Below are positions 24,196 through 35,639 of a DNA stretch of 64,000 nt, piece by piece. How positions within the stretch are numbered: position 1 is the first letter of the stretch; every line of letters begins with the position of its first letter. Position numbers and translations under genes: made by a program. Origin of the DNA: Haberlea rhodopensis (Eukaryota > Streptophyta > Magnoliopsida > Lamiales > Gesneriaceae); the NCBI GenBank assembly GCA_907163345.1, contig CAJQUN010000170.1, positions 1,240,001 through 1,304,000 on the forward strand, given 5' to 3'. The notes under the pieces were generated by a model. It did not search any database. It saw only the letters and a list, made by a program, of their open reading frames with translations, and was not told the DNA's origin.

Positions 24196-27105
24196 TCAAA
24201 AAATCCTGCATGATTTAGAGTATTTGGTCCGTTTCTTGAGCTTCGGTGGCCGGAGAACCACCTGTATTGCTGCATCAAACACAGCCTTCACATTCTGTAT
24301 TTCAAGAATTGCTTAAACTAATCAGATGCGACACTTGAAACAGCTTCAAGAAAATGAAATAAAAGGTCGAGAATAGAACAAACCTGCTGTGTTTTGGCAC
24401 TGCACTCGACATATGCTACTGCTCCTATTTGCTTCTTCAGTTCTTCACCCTGAAAACATGAAACTCGAATTTTCCGAATTTAAAATCCCAAATAAATCAA
24501 TCTTGTTAATAAAATTTATAGCTCATATCAAGTTTACTGTAAGGAGGTATCTAAATCTTCGAATGTCTCATTGAGTCGATCTTGTTTGAGCTTAAGTCGC
24601 CAATATCACAAGTACAAAATCTATCCTTCGAGTAACACAACAATGTAATAAAGTCATATATTTTGTAATGACAATTTAGCTTGAGGTGAAGTTCACATAT
24701 GTACCTGTTGGGTGGAAATAGTGAATGCTCCTGGATAGTCATTTTTGAACTGCTTGTCCTCTCTCAAGTCTGGAATATCATGAACTCCATCAATCACATA
24801 TATGGTCAATAATCGAGAATCACATATCATGTATTTTAGATCAAACTCTTTTTGCAGAATAGTGGCTCATTGTCATATTCTAGGACCAAGCGCCTACTGC
24901 TGGAGCAAAGTTACAGCAGATAATAACAATACAATTCAAATCTTTTGAAAGTTACAACATTGCAAGTAACATGTTTTGATTGTTGTGCTACATAGACGGC
25001 ATACAGGAAGACATATCCTCCACCATTTCTTTGTCAATTGACAAAATCAACTAGTTCATAACTCAAGGAAGGGTATATATCTCGATTACCTAAGTAGTAC
25101 TCAAGCATATTTCTACAAATATAATTCACATTGTACAAAACCGTTAAGGCGTTGAGATATCCCGTGTCCTACCGATATATGCACCGAAATTTTTTATACA
25201 ATTTTAAGATTCGATCCGCTGAAGTGACAAGAAATTTTGAAACTGTTTTGTAGATCAAAAAACATATGGGAAACCAATTCAAAATACTAAAAGAAAAGCA
25301 AAAATCCTTGCAGAAAGTCAAGGAAAAATGCAAAGCAATTAGTTTTTTGTTTGTGTGGAATGAAGAATCCTTACCTAGTTTGGTCCCCACAAGAACAATG
25401 GGCACAGTGGTAGCATAATGTCTTAGTTCGGGGACCCACTTCGCCAATGTTAAAAGAAGCATAAAAGCAAAAGAAGCAATGAGTATACACGCCATCAAGA
25501 AAAGTTAATAACTACCACTTGACTAAGTATGAATGATCAAGGAAAAAGGAATTTACTTTCTTTGAAATGTTCTCAAAGCTTGGTCTGCTTATAAGAGAGA
25601 ACGCCAGCAGGAAAACATCAGCTCCTCTGTAACTAAGGGGCCTTAATCTGTTGTAGTCTTCTTGACCTGCCATAAGTTGTTTAAAATTTGAGAATCTATA
25701 CGATAAAAGCACCCACAAAGAATACTCTTGCACGCACCAATTATCTATAACTTTTAGTCTGTTCTTTATGGAATGAAGCATGGTCATATCACTTACCATG
25801 TCAAGTCAAGAGTACATGAGGTTCCAATTCAAAACCAATTGACATTGAGTTGAGTAGCATATGTATCTTATAAAGAGCTAGCGTAGCTTCTACACTCCCA
25901 ATGTGGGACAATTTTCAACACGCCCCCTCACGTCTGACATTATATAAGTCAAACACGTGGGCTGATAATGCGGGTGACTGTGAGCATGCGGGCAGAGTAG
26001 CCAATTGCATGGGCGGAGTAGCCATGAGAAGCCTACTCTGATACCATGTTAAGAGTACATGATGTTCCAACTCAAAATCAATTGTCAATGAGTTGGGTAA
26101 CTTATGTATCTTATAAAGAGCTAGCATAGCTTCTAAACTCCAATGCGGGACAATTCTCAACAAAGTAATTGTCATATATATGAATATGGGGAAGCTAAAA
26201 TTGCCACAAGTATCTTGGCCTAATGATACACAGAGTCCCAATTTGGGACAAGGTCTCGAACGTGTAAACATCCCTCTACAAATATAAAAAAGAAGCTAAA
26301 ATAAGATAGGAATGACAAAAAATCAAATAGTTATATTTTTAACAAGATCATAGGATTGTATGTTTATTTATTTAACTTTAAATGGATGATAGGATCTTAT
26401 ATTTAGGATCACATTTATGAGAAGAAGAATCGGAAAATCATAAAATAAGAACAACTCTTAGACATAACCCCAAGCAACACTTAACGAAGAGCTCTAGTTT
26501 CATGGCTGCATTTCAAAATCAACAATGAAAAAGTAAAGATATGGAGCATTTCTTGATAGATGGGGGAAGGGATATCGAATTTAACTTTAATTGTCAAATC
26601 TTGATATATTTTGCAGCTGAATTAGACTTATTTTCATTTTCTACAGCAATTCTACTATCAATTATGTGCATAAATTTAGTAGCATGTGAGCCAAATGTAT
26701 ACCAAAATACACAAGTTTAGTTTATTTTACCAGCAGTATCCCACAGGCCAAGATTCACAGTTTGCCCATCCACAGAAACATTGGCACTGAAGTTATCAAA
26801 CACAGTTGGAACATAATCCTGAATCAATCAAGACTAAAGCATTATGGCCAAGAAAACACACATAAACAGTAGAACAGTAAAATTAGAAGCTCATAAACAA
26901 GCAAGCACAAAGAAATACGGAAATGTTACACCCAGAAACACACTCTGTGTGTGTGTATACTTACAGTCGGAAAGGTGTTGCTAGTGTAAGAAATCAGAAG
27001 ACATGTCTTCCCAACTGCACCATCACCAACTGTAACACATTTAATGAATTTGGTTGCGGTGCCACTTGAACTGACACTGCTATTAATATTAGCACTGGTA
27101 CTCAT
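24196..27105 (-). CDS. ROP/RAC (plant Rho) small GTPase, complete (210 aa, seven exons)
   Basis: Exons are 27105-26965, 26818-26731, 25666-25557, 25438-25375, 24769-24705, 24449-24384 and 24294-24196 (TGA). Phases are consistent throughout. The seven-exon layout is typical of plant ROPs. The P-loop GDGAVGKT is at 27-34, the effector loop YVPTVFDNF at 49-57, switch II WDTAGQEDYNR from 73, TKLD at 132-135, and the SAK motif at 173-175. The plant-specific Rho insert region is present. A basic tail (KLKKRTKYSK) precedes CRIF (207-210), a CaaX-type prenylation box suggesting plasma-membrane anchoring. ROPs switch between GDP and GTP forms to control polarity, actin and NADPH oxidase. The Ser/Thr-rich N-terminal extension before FIKCVTVG resembles ROP8/RAC9, but that subgroup call is tentative. 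Intron 3 of the minus-strand gene is short; intron 2 carries a TRIM-like element. Confidence 0.95.
25799..26162 (-). mobile_element. TRIM-like miniature LTR retrotransposon in intron 2 of the ROP gene
   Basis: Two direct repeats of about 116-122 bp (25799-25920 and 26047-26162; plus-strand ends TGT...TCAACA) flank about 126 bp. Directly inside the right repeat the minus strand reads TGGTATCAGAGTAG, a Met-tRNA primer site. Directly inside the left repeat it reads GTGAGGGGGCG, a purine tract. There is no coding capacity. This is the arrangement of TRIM elements. No clear target duplication is visible. The left flank also resembles a primer-site remnant, so a longer tandem form may once have existed. 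Confidence 0.85.
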
Positions 27106-28013
27106 ATTTTTTAATCAAAATATCATACCAAAAGAAACAGAAAAATTCAAGAAACTCGACACCCCGATTACTCTGTATTTTTTCTTCGACAAATTTTAGG
27201 GATCAAGGAAAATAGAAGGAACCCTTTTGAGAATGTGGATGTGAAAAAAATCCTTTCTTTCTCATGAATTAATAATGAGTATTTGAATCGACAATTTGTG
27301 GGGTTAAAGCAAGAGTGGTGGACTTGAGAGGGAGGGAGAAAAGCAAGATAAAGATTTTGTTCAGAGCTCCTTTTCGGCAGGAAGTTGCTTTATTTTGAGT
27401 GGTGAGGGAGGGAAAAAAGAGTGAAAGGTTAATGCGCCACCATGATTTTAGCTGGTTAAGACTTGAGAGTGAAAGAAGGGGAAACAACTTGACGATTAAG
27501 TCACATAAAGTGCATACCGAAGCGGAGGCCGATGTGGACACGCATGCACATGTGAGTGTTCAAATTTTAAAAAAATTGTGTGCGCTTTTATATATACTAG
27601 CGATCTATGTGTTGTATAAATATATGATGGGTTATTTTTATATAATGTATTTTTTATTATGATAATTATTTATAAAAATTACCTTATTTTATAGGGAAAA
27701 TTACAAGAAAGTGTTCTTTTGGGACATGTAATCTACTTAAGTCTTGAGAAAAAATCTTATTGCATAAAAATCCAATTTGGAACAATTTTATTGAAATATG
27801 TCCAATTTCAAAAGTTTCAATCAATTAGGTGTTTTATGATGACTCTTTTACCCCTCAATAGTTTGATATGTTGCATTCTATCCTGTAGGGTTTTGTTAAA
27901 ATTACAAAGAATCTCATATATAATATATAATTATATTTTATATCCTTATATTTATAAAGAAGTAATTTTAACGTCGTATTTTTACAAGTCCCCGTTTTTG
28001 CGATCATTGTCAC
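27106..28013. other. Promoter side of the ROP gene and AT-rich spacer
   Basis: The first few hundred bases should hold the ROP 5' UTR and promoter. No TATA assignment is convincing. Sequence after about 27580 is strongly AT-rich with short stop-rich frames; no gene was recognised. Confidence 0.45.
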
Positions 28014-30790
28014 AAAATGTATCAGAGCCTATGTTTATTCTGGAAATATTATAATAACATCTTGAATATTAATTTGTAACCTATACGGAGGAGATCAAGA
28101 TAATATGAACCCGAACGAATGTTCGAATTGTCATTCATATAGGTGGTACTTCCAGAAATTTGAAGCACTAAATAAGAAGCATATGGCAGAAGCTCAACGC
28201 TTCAACCATAAATGGAAACTTTTATGAGGAACAGGTTTATGCACACTAGGCATAAACTATTACAAGAAACTCGAAAGGATGGCAAATAGGCTTCATCAAG
28301 TGAATCTCAAACTACAGTTCGAGTTAGCAAAACTTCAGGAAGACGATCATCCTGAACATGAAGATGTGGTTCCAGCCGCCAATGATCCAACAAGGTCTAG
28401 ACCAGATGATTAGGATGGGAGAACCAACCTTTCTAGAAATCGAGTCAGATTCCTCTAAGATATCCCAAGATCTTAGAGAAATTCAGAAGATCATGCAGCG
28501 TTATGGCTACCTTTAATACCATGTCCCTGCACAGATCCATCAGATTCAAAGTCAAATGGAGATTATGATTAAACATCAGGATGAGATTCTTAAAACCTTC
28601 GAGATGTTCAAACCCTTGTTAAGGAGTTGGAGTCAAGACCAAGTCCGACAGGAAGAAGAAAAGGAGGATGGCTACCACCGTCCTACGGAATAGAACCCCT
28701 TTTACACCAAAAAGGGAAAGCAGATGTGATACCCGGGAATTATTAGTGTTAATCCCGGTGTGGTAATAATCCTTAATGGATTTTATTTATGGCAATTGTG
28801 AATTAATTGTGGTTTCTAGGCTCTCGGGGATTTTAAATTCGATGTTTGGAGTCGTTGGATCCGAGGGATGAGATTGTATTCTCATCGTGGTGATAACCTT
28901 AGAATTTGGACCTTGGTGGGATTTGGGGTCCGGAGTACTTTGTACTGAGGTTGTTAATGGAAATAGAGTTTGGGAGGTAATTATTGAAAACAGATGATTT
29001 TTAATGAATCATGATGTAGTTGTGGAGGTAATGGTATTTTCGAGTTTTGGTACTATATATACCAAGTGTACTCGGTATTCCGTCATTTGGCACGAAACTC
29101 TCCACTCTCTCCCCTCTCTCTACGCCTCACATCTTCCCATTTCCCCTCTTCTTTCCTCTTGGAGGAAAAATGGTTGGTAGCTTGGCTAGGGAGCCGGATT
29201 TCTCGTAGATAATAAGGTATTGATCTTCCCCTCGTTCTTATCTTCGATTTGATAGTATATGGTGGGTTTTGGTTGTGTATTTTGTTTGGTTTGGAAATTG
29301 TGGGTTTTTGATAAAAATCCAAAGTTAAATTTTCGATGTTTTTATGGGTTTTAAATGGTGTATTTGAGGTGTTGAGGTTGTATGGGGTGTTGGTTTGGAG
29401 TTTGGGTGTGAAAAACACCATTGAAGCTCGAAATTTTCGGAAACCCGCAGGTCGCGATCGATCGCGGCTTGGCGCCGATCGATCGCGACATGTTACTGAA
29501 TTTGGGAAGGCGATGAACAATCGCGGCGATCGATCGCGAAAAGTAGGCGATCGATCGCGAAGGTCTTGGCAATCGATCGTGAGGTTTGGCGATCGATCGC
29601 GGATGGCAGTGTTGCGGGCAGTGTACTCGCGCGATCGATCGCGCCTGATGGGCGATCGATCGCGGCACTGTTTGGATGGTTTTTTGTGGAATTTTGGAAA
29701 ATGTCGGGATTTTGGAATCGAAGTTTAAAGGGCCCGTTTCCGGGGCAATGTCTACATTCCAATGGGAATGCTATACTTTTAAATGAATTGGTTGGAGCCA
29801 AATTTTATATAATGGAATTCTCGGTCGAGTTTTTTTGGCTACCTTTTAAACATATAAAATGGAATATTTTGGGTATTATGCATGCTTAGCCGGGGGCTCT
29901 TATTTTGGTAATCGTCATGGGTGGACGATAGGTTTGGTATTGTGAACGTGCTTGGGCACGTGAATGCATGCCTATGTTTAATTGACAGTTATTTGTGTGT
30001 TAGCACTTAACTCATCGGGTCGTGAGACTCAGGCAAGGTTTGACTCGAACTACGGAATCATAAGGTACATATGACGTACGAGCATAGCCCTTTATTATAA
30101 TTGCAATTGTTGAGTGCATGGTACACTATATTGCAATAAATGTATATTGATTGCATGGTTTATGGTAATCACTATGAATTGACATATATACATTGAGATT
30201 TATATGGTGCCGCCTCCGAGCGAGCAACGATTGGGATGTTGTCGCCTTTGAGCGAACATCGGTTATGACGCCACTGCTGTTGAGCATGCGTGAGAATGAA
30301 ATGCCGCTATTGTAGAGCGAGCAATGTAATAGAACTATGGAACCATAAGTGAGGTATTTGGAATATCTGTAATCATTGCTTAATGATTTGGTATTTTTGA
30401 TTATGATATCGGTATATAGTAAATTGACTTGTTAATCAATGTAATGATTAACTGGCATTTGAGAATTTGATGGTTTCAGTTGTTTTGAGAACAGGGACAG
30501 TACAGGGAATCCCGTATGAGGATGATACCATCCAGCGAGTATATTTTGTTTTTCATAGCATTTACATTGTTGTAAATTGTGAATTGTATTATTGTGATTA
30601 TTGGATTTGGGATATTGGTATGCTCACCCCGTGTGGGGGCTGTCTCTATTGGGGCAGGTGATTAGGTACATCGATGGCTTTGGAGATGAGCTCGAGCTAT
30701 GGATTGGAGGTGCCACCAGGATAATTCAATAAAATCGTAGAAAAACATTATGATTTCGCCAAGATAATTCATTCTCCGGGATTGTTACGA
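28014..30790 (+). mobile_element. LTR-retrotransposon remnant: primer-site region, short internal part, purine tract and a ~2.07-kb LTR
   Basis: At 28019 'tgtatcagagcc' resembles the initiator-Met primer site. About 700 bp of stop-containing sequence follows, with a readable coil-like stretch (KLERMANRLHQVNLKLQFE). A purine tract (aaaaagggaaagcaga) then precedes TGTGATACCCGGGAAT at about 28724. A weak inverse of this end (attctccgggattgttacg) is seen near 30772-30790 and is taken as the LTR end. A TATATATA box lies at about 29052. A matching 5' LTR was not found left of 28014. The internal part also has a fragment at 11505-11690. The boundaries are approximate. Confidence 0.5.
29450..29665. 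repeat. Array of CGATCGATCG palindromes within the LTR remnant
   Basis: About eight GCGATCGATCGCG-type palindromes, some degenerate, are spaced by roughly 10-45 bp, in a region much richer in GC than its surroundings. They lie about 400-600 bp downstream of the putative TATA box of this LTR. The array creates overlapping open frames in several phases that encode only Arg/Ser/Asp-rich repeats. Confidence 0.85.
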
Positions 30791-32287
30791 GAACAGCAAT
30801 CAACATTCAGTTTGTACATCCCAAAAGAAGGTTTTTTCATTTGATAACATGAAAATGAATATCCTTAGTGGTAGGATATTAATTAGTCACCAACTAAGTA
30901 GATCACACGTCATTCATCCTGGAGAATTTTTGGAAAACCTCTTCGATAAACTTCTATTAACATTTTGTTGTACAAACTTTATGGGTGTGTATATTAGGAA
31001 AGTAGCAAGTAAAAATAACAAATGACTTTGTAGTAGAAATGTCGAGACGTGATTTGGAATCTCTGTCTTTAAGACAATATTGTTACACTACGGTGCTAAC
31101 TGTTCAATTGTCAATTTGTATCCCAAGATACAACGACTATGATTTGTGATATGAGCACTCCAAATCACAAATCATTTAAATCACAAAGGTTTAAAAGCAC
31201 TCAGTATTAAACAATGATGAAGATTCATAAAATTACTCAAATTTTGATATTCAATCTGATGTGAATTTCTAAATTCCATACTCAATTATAGTGAGGGATG
31301 TTATATTTATAGCATGTCAAGAAGTATGTCCAAAATGACACAATTTGGAGGCACCACATCATGAAAATCCGCACTCGAACTTGAATGGACACACCATTCG
31401 ACGCAACAGACACATGGCTCGATCGATCGGCGCCTGATGCTCGATCGACCGAGCCCCTTATTCCAACAAACAGAATTTTACTGCCGTTCTCGATCGAGAC
31501 CTTAGTCTCGATCGATCTGAGTGCTATTTTTTCATTCTTTCTTTTAGTTCAATTCAAATTTCCAACACATCTCCATGAAAATCTCAACATCATCATCCCA
31601 CTTCAAAATCTTCTCCATTTCAAAAAAACTAAAATCCAAACCACAGCAATATACAAAAATGTTCCCTCTCAATTCCACAATTCCTCCTGAAAATTGCACA
31701 TTGCGTTGCTCCTTTCCTCCTGAAATTGGACAAGATCCCAGTTACAATATCTCAATCCATTAGTAAATAGAAATCCCTCAACCCTCAAAACCTCTGCCAG
31801 TTGTTTTTGTCTTTTTTATAATAAAAAAAAAAGAATGGAAAGAAAGAAGGAAACAATTGTGCACAAAGAATTTGAGTTCCATCGTGTTTATTTCTCTCCC
31901 TTCAGCTTTGTTTTGTTATTTTTAATAGTGTAGTGGCCAACAAAAGGTGAAGAAGAGAAAGAGCACTCAAAGCAAGGAAAGACATGAAACAGAGTGTGTG
32001 AAGAGTAAATTTTCTGTAAGTTCAGTTTCTCTTTTGAAGCTGTGTGCATCATATATCTTTTGTTTTCTTTTCATTTTAGCCGGTGAGATGGTTGGGAATC
32101 CAATGAATTATCTGATTGTTTGGAAAGATTGACTGTGTTCACAGATTTCTATGCTTTTTTTCTATTTTTCATTTCATTTTGATCGGTTGATTTTACTACA
32201 TAAAATGCTCATTTTATAATCATATAAATCCGAACATTTTTTTTGTAGAATATCATAATTAAATCTATTATTTAAAAATCATACATA

Positions 32288-32318
<31 letters not shown>

Positions 32319-33148
32319 CCATATCTCACACCACACATGCAACGCGTGTTCGCGGCCGCTAGTATATGAGATAAATGCGCTGTCAATACATGCATTTCGA
32401 CTACACTGATATTTTTTTTACGAAAAAACTTATATAATATTAAAAAACATAATTCAATTCGATGGTGATCATCCCGTCTCGATCCAGCTCAGTCCATCCG
32501 GCTTCTGCCCCCCTTTTCATTGTTTGTATTGCGAACCTATAGAAGTGAAATGGTATGTAATGAATTTCGCTAATAAGTTTAAAAATGGTTGAACTAAGTT
32601 ATAAAAAGAATTATTATACAACCTTATAACATAATTTAGTATTTAATAGAAGACATATCATAACTAATTTTGGTGAAGTCATCTTCTCGTTGAGATGTGT
32701 GGATAAATGAAACAAATGACTTAAGAGGAGCTTTAAGCACCAATATACATTCTACCCAACATTTTACCTCCACGTGGTATCGCTAATAGGCACTTTCCCA
32801 TGTGATTTGTAAAAATGTATTTTACCCTATGGTCTGTAAAAGATATCACATTGTGCACTCACATCATATACGAAAGGAATTGTTTTACACATATTCATAA
32901 TGAGTGTCAAATATCTATTTTCAAATCAAATATATATTTTGAACTTAAACGGATCAATTGCATATTTTTAAAACACATTGTTGTAAAGTATATATTTGAA
33001 AGATCACGGAGATTCGTTGTCAAAACCCAACCTAGAGATATTGAATAATTTAAATGAATATAATAATGAATGATGATCGCTGCTACTAGTTATATGTACT
33101 TCTATTTTGAAATTAGTGAGTGTAAAAACTATCGACGAAGTCAATTCA
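30791..33148. other. Intergenic, with a short CGATCGATCG-rich patch
   Basis: About 2.4 kb with no supported gene. 31418-31520 contains four CGATCGATC-type motifs similar to those at 29450 and 54477. 32285-32304 is a TA microsatellite followed by AAT repeats. 31860-32140 is purine/T-rich and looks like a leader plus intron, but no coding exon follows. Confidence 0.45.
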
Positions 33149-33156
33149 AGTACGAG

Positions 33157-35312
33157 TAGACATGATCAAGGTTCGTGAACCGTCGGTTAGACGGTTCATA
33201 AAAGCTCGACCCTTAACATTAACCTTCGTAGACAATTTCGGTTACGATTTGTGAACCGCCAGTTTCGATGACGGTTCGTTAACCGCCGATTACGGTTACG
33301 ACTCGTGAACCACCGTTTACGGTTGCTGTTCGACCCTTATATTTTTTAAAAATTTGAAATTAAAATTTTATTTCAAAAATTCAAAAATGATTAAACATAA
33401 ACTTTAAACAAAAATAAAATTAAAATTGAATTATGTATGAAACCTTTATAATTTTGGTACTATAACACATGAAATTTGTATGAAATCTTTACAGTTTTGG
33501 TACTAATTACACGTGATATTGGTATTAAATATCTATATTTATGGTATTAATTACATATTGGTATGAAAGCTATACAATTTTGGCATAATTACAAATGACA
33601 TTGGTATTGGAACATTTACAATTTTATACTAATTACACACGAAATTGATATGAAACATATACAATTACATATGAACTTGATATGAAATCTTTACAATTTT
33701 GGTACTAATTACAAATGATATTGGTATGAAACATTTACAATTATGGTACTAATTACATTATGAAACAATTACAATTATTGTACTAATTACATATGAAATT
33801 GGTATAAAACGTATACAACTTTGGTCTAATTACAAATGAAATTGACATTGAAACATTTCAAAATTATTGTTCTAATTACATATGAAATTGGTATGAAACA
33901 TATACAACTTTGGTACTTATTACATATGAACTTGTTATGGAACCTTTACAATTTTGGTACTAATTGCACATGATATTGGTATGCAACATTTACAATATGA
34001 TACTAATTACATATGAAATTGGTATGAAACATATACAACTTTGGTACTAATTACAAATGATATTAGTATGAAACATTTACAATTATGGTACTAATTACAC
34101 ATGATATTTCTATGAAACATTACATTATGGTAATAATTACATATGAAATCTTTACAATTTTGGTATTAATTACACATTATACTGGTATGAAACATTTACA
34201 ATTATGGTACTAATTACATATGAAATTGATATGAAACCTATACAACTTTGGTACTAATTACAAATGATATTGATATGAAACAATTACAATTATGGTACTA
34301 ATTACTTATGAAATTGGTATGAAAGATTTATAATTATTGTATTAATTACATTTGAAATTGATATGAAACACATACAACTTTGGTACTAATTACAAATGAT
34401 ATTTGTATGAATCATTGACAATTATGATACTAATTACATATGAAATTGATATGAAACATATACAACTTTGGTACTAATTACAAATGATATTGGTATGAAA
34501 CATTTACAATTATGGTACTAATTGCATATGAAATCGACCAATATAACATTGAATTATTTGTTATTTATCTATAAAAAAACAACACAAAAGTTCTTATTAT
34601 GTTAAAAAGAGTCAGTAATGAGATTTTGACTATCAATTAGAAGTTATTAATTTATATAATATAAAGAGTATATTATCAATTCAATACGTTGTTCACAAAT
34701 CATTATAAGCAAATTATTAAAAGATTTTATTAATTAATCAAATATTACATTATCGAGTTTCTATGGTAAGTCATATCGTAGGAAATTAAGATATACTTAT
34801 TTAATTGTTATATATAATGTAAATCAAATAATGAACATAAAGTGCTCGTATAATAATGAAAATGTATATAATATATTTGTTTATAATAATTTACTCCATT
34901 AATATAGTATTTTATTTTGGCAATCACTATTTTCTTATGAATTTATCCAACATTTGTTGTTATATTGACTTTGCTATAGTTTGTTTCTATTTTACGATAT
35001 TTATTTAAGAGCATAACATGTTTTTCTAGATATTTTTTATTTATATTTGTCAATATAACATAGTTATCATTACATTACATGTATAATATATATTGTCTGC
35101 TAGTGTATATAATTATATTATCGAAAATAAAACAAACAAGACAATAGCTTAGTGATAAGAAGATATCTATACATGTTGAATGTCAAGAGTTTGAATCTTC
35201 ATCAACAAACTTTAATTTTAAATATAAATATTTAAAAAAATAAAAAAACCGTGGAATCGGGTCAACGGTAATAGGCCGGGCCGCGGTTTATATTAAACCG
35301 CAGTCATGTCTA
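33157..35312. mobile_element. Non-autonomous hAT-like element, 2.16 kb, carrying a minisatellite
   Basis: A perfect 8-bp target duplication AGTACGAG (33149-33156 and 35313-35320) brackets the element. Its ends are inverted: TAGACATGA at the left, and TCATGTCTA at the right. The left subterminal 150 bp repeats GGTTCGTGAACCG-like motifs. The right end has a hairpin around 'gcggtttatattaaaccgc'. No transposase frame exists. The centre is a 44-bp tandem array and the rest is AT-rich. The 8-bp duplication fits hAT; the short inverted repeat leaves the superfamily slightly open. Confidence 0.85.
33430..34545. repeat. ~44-bp minisatellite, about 25 units, inside the hAT-like element
   Basis: The unit is built on 'ggtactaattaca', 'tgatattggtatgaaac' and 'atttacaatt'. 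Two unit types partly alternate (atatgaaattgg...tatacaacttt and aaatgatattgg...tttacaattat), suggesting an 88-bp higher-order dimer in the right half. The left units are more diverged and include truncated ones. Confidence 0.9.
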
Positions 35313-35639
35313 AGTACGAGTTGTAGTAGTATGGATAGCTTTGTGGTATTTGCATTTTTGTCTACTTTTAATGCATAAAATTAAGGTGGTTTTGTCATGT
35401 TTTTCCAGAATATTTTTAATGTTTTGAATTTGAATTTTCAATTTGAAATTGATGCGAGTCATGGATGACAAAGTCCGGACAATTATTACAAAAGCGGGCT
35501 CGAATTGTAAACTAAAAGGTCACGGTTTCAGATATGTGACATAAATAATAAAGTAGATTTTTTACTCTTTCAAAAGAGGAAATCATAATGTACAATGGTG
35601 CACCCTTGAATGTTAGAGCCCAGTTAATACACAACAAGA
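35313..35639. other. Spacer between the hAT-like element and the P450 3' end
   Basis: About 330 bp including the right target duplication. It probably holds the P450 3' UTR. No other feature was recognised. Confidence 0.4.

Noticed and set aside
29083..29889. Several overlapping open frames rich in Arg, Ser, Asp and Ile on both strands
   Set aside because: The GCGATCGATCGCG repeat has no stop in several phases, so it opens all frames; no domain or start context supports a protein.
31947..32132. 61-codon plus-strand frame with a leader-like upstream region
   Set aside because: No recognised domain, no supported splice partners, and the sequence after it is AT-rich microsatellite.
33430..34545. 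Possible CRISPR-like repeat array
   Set aside because: The units are contiguous and diverged with no unique spacers, the genome is eukaryotic, and the array is bounded by transposon ends.
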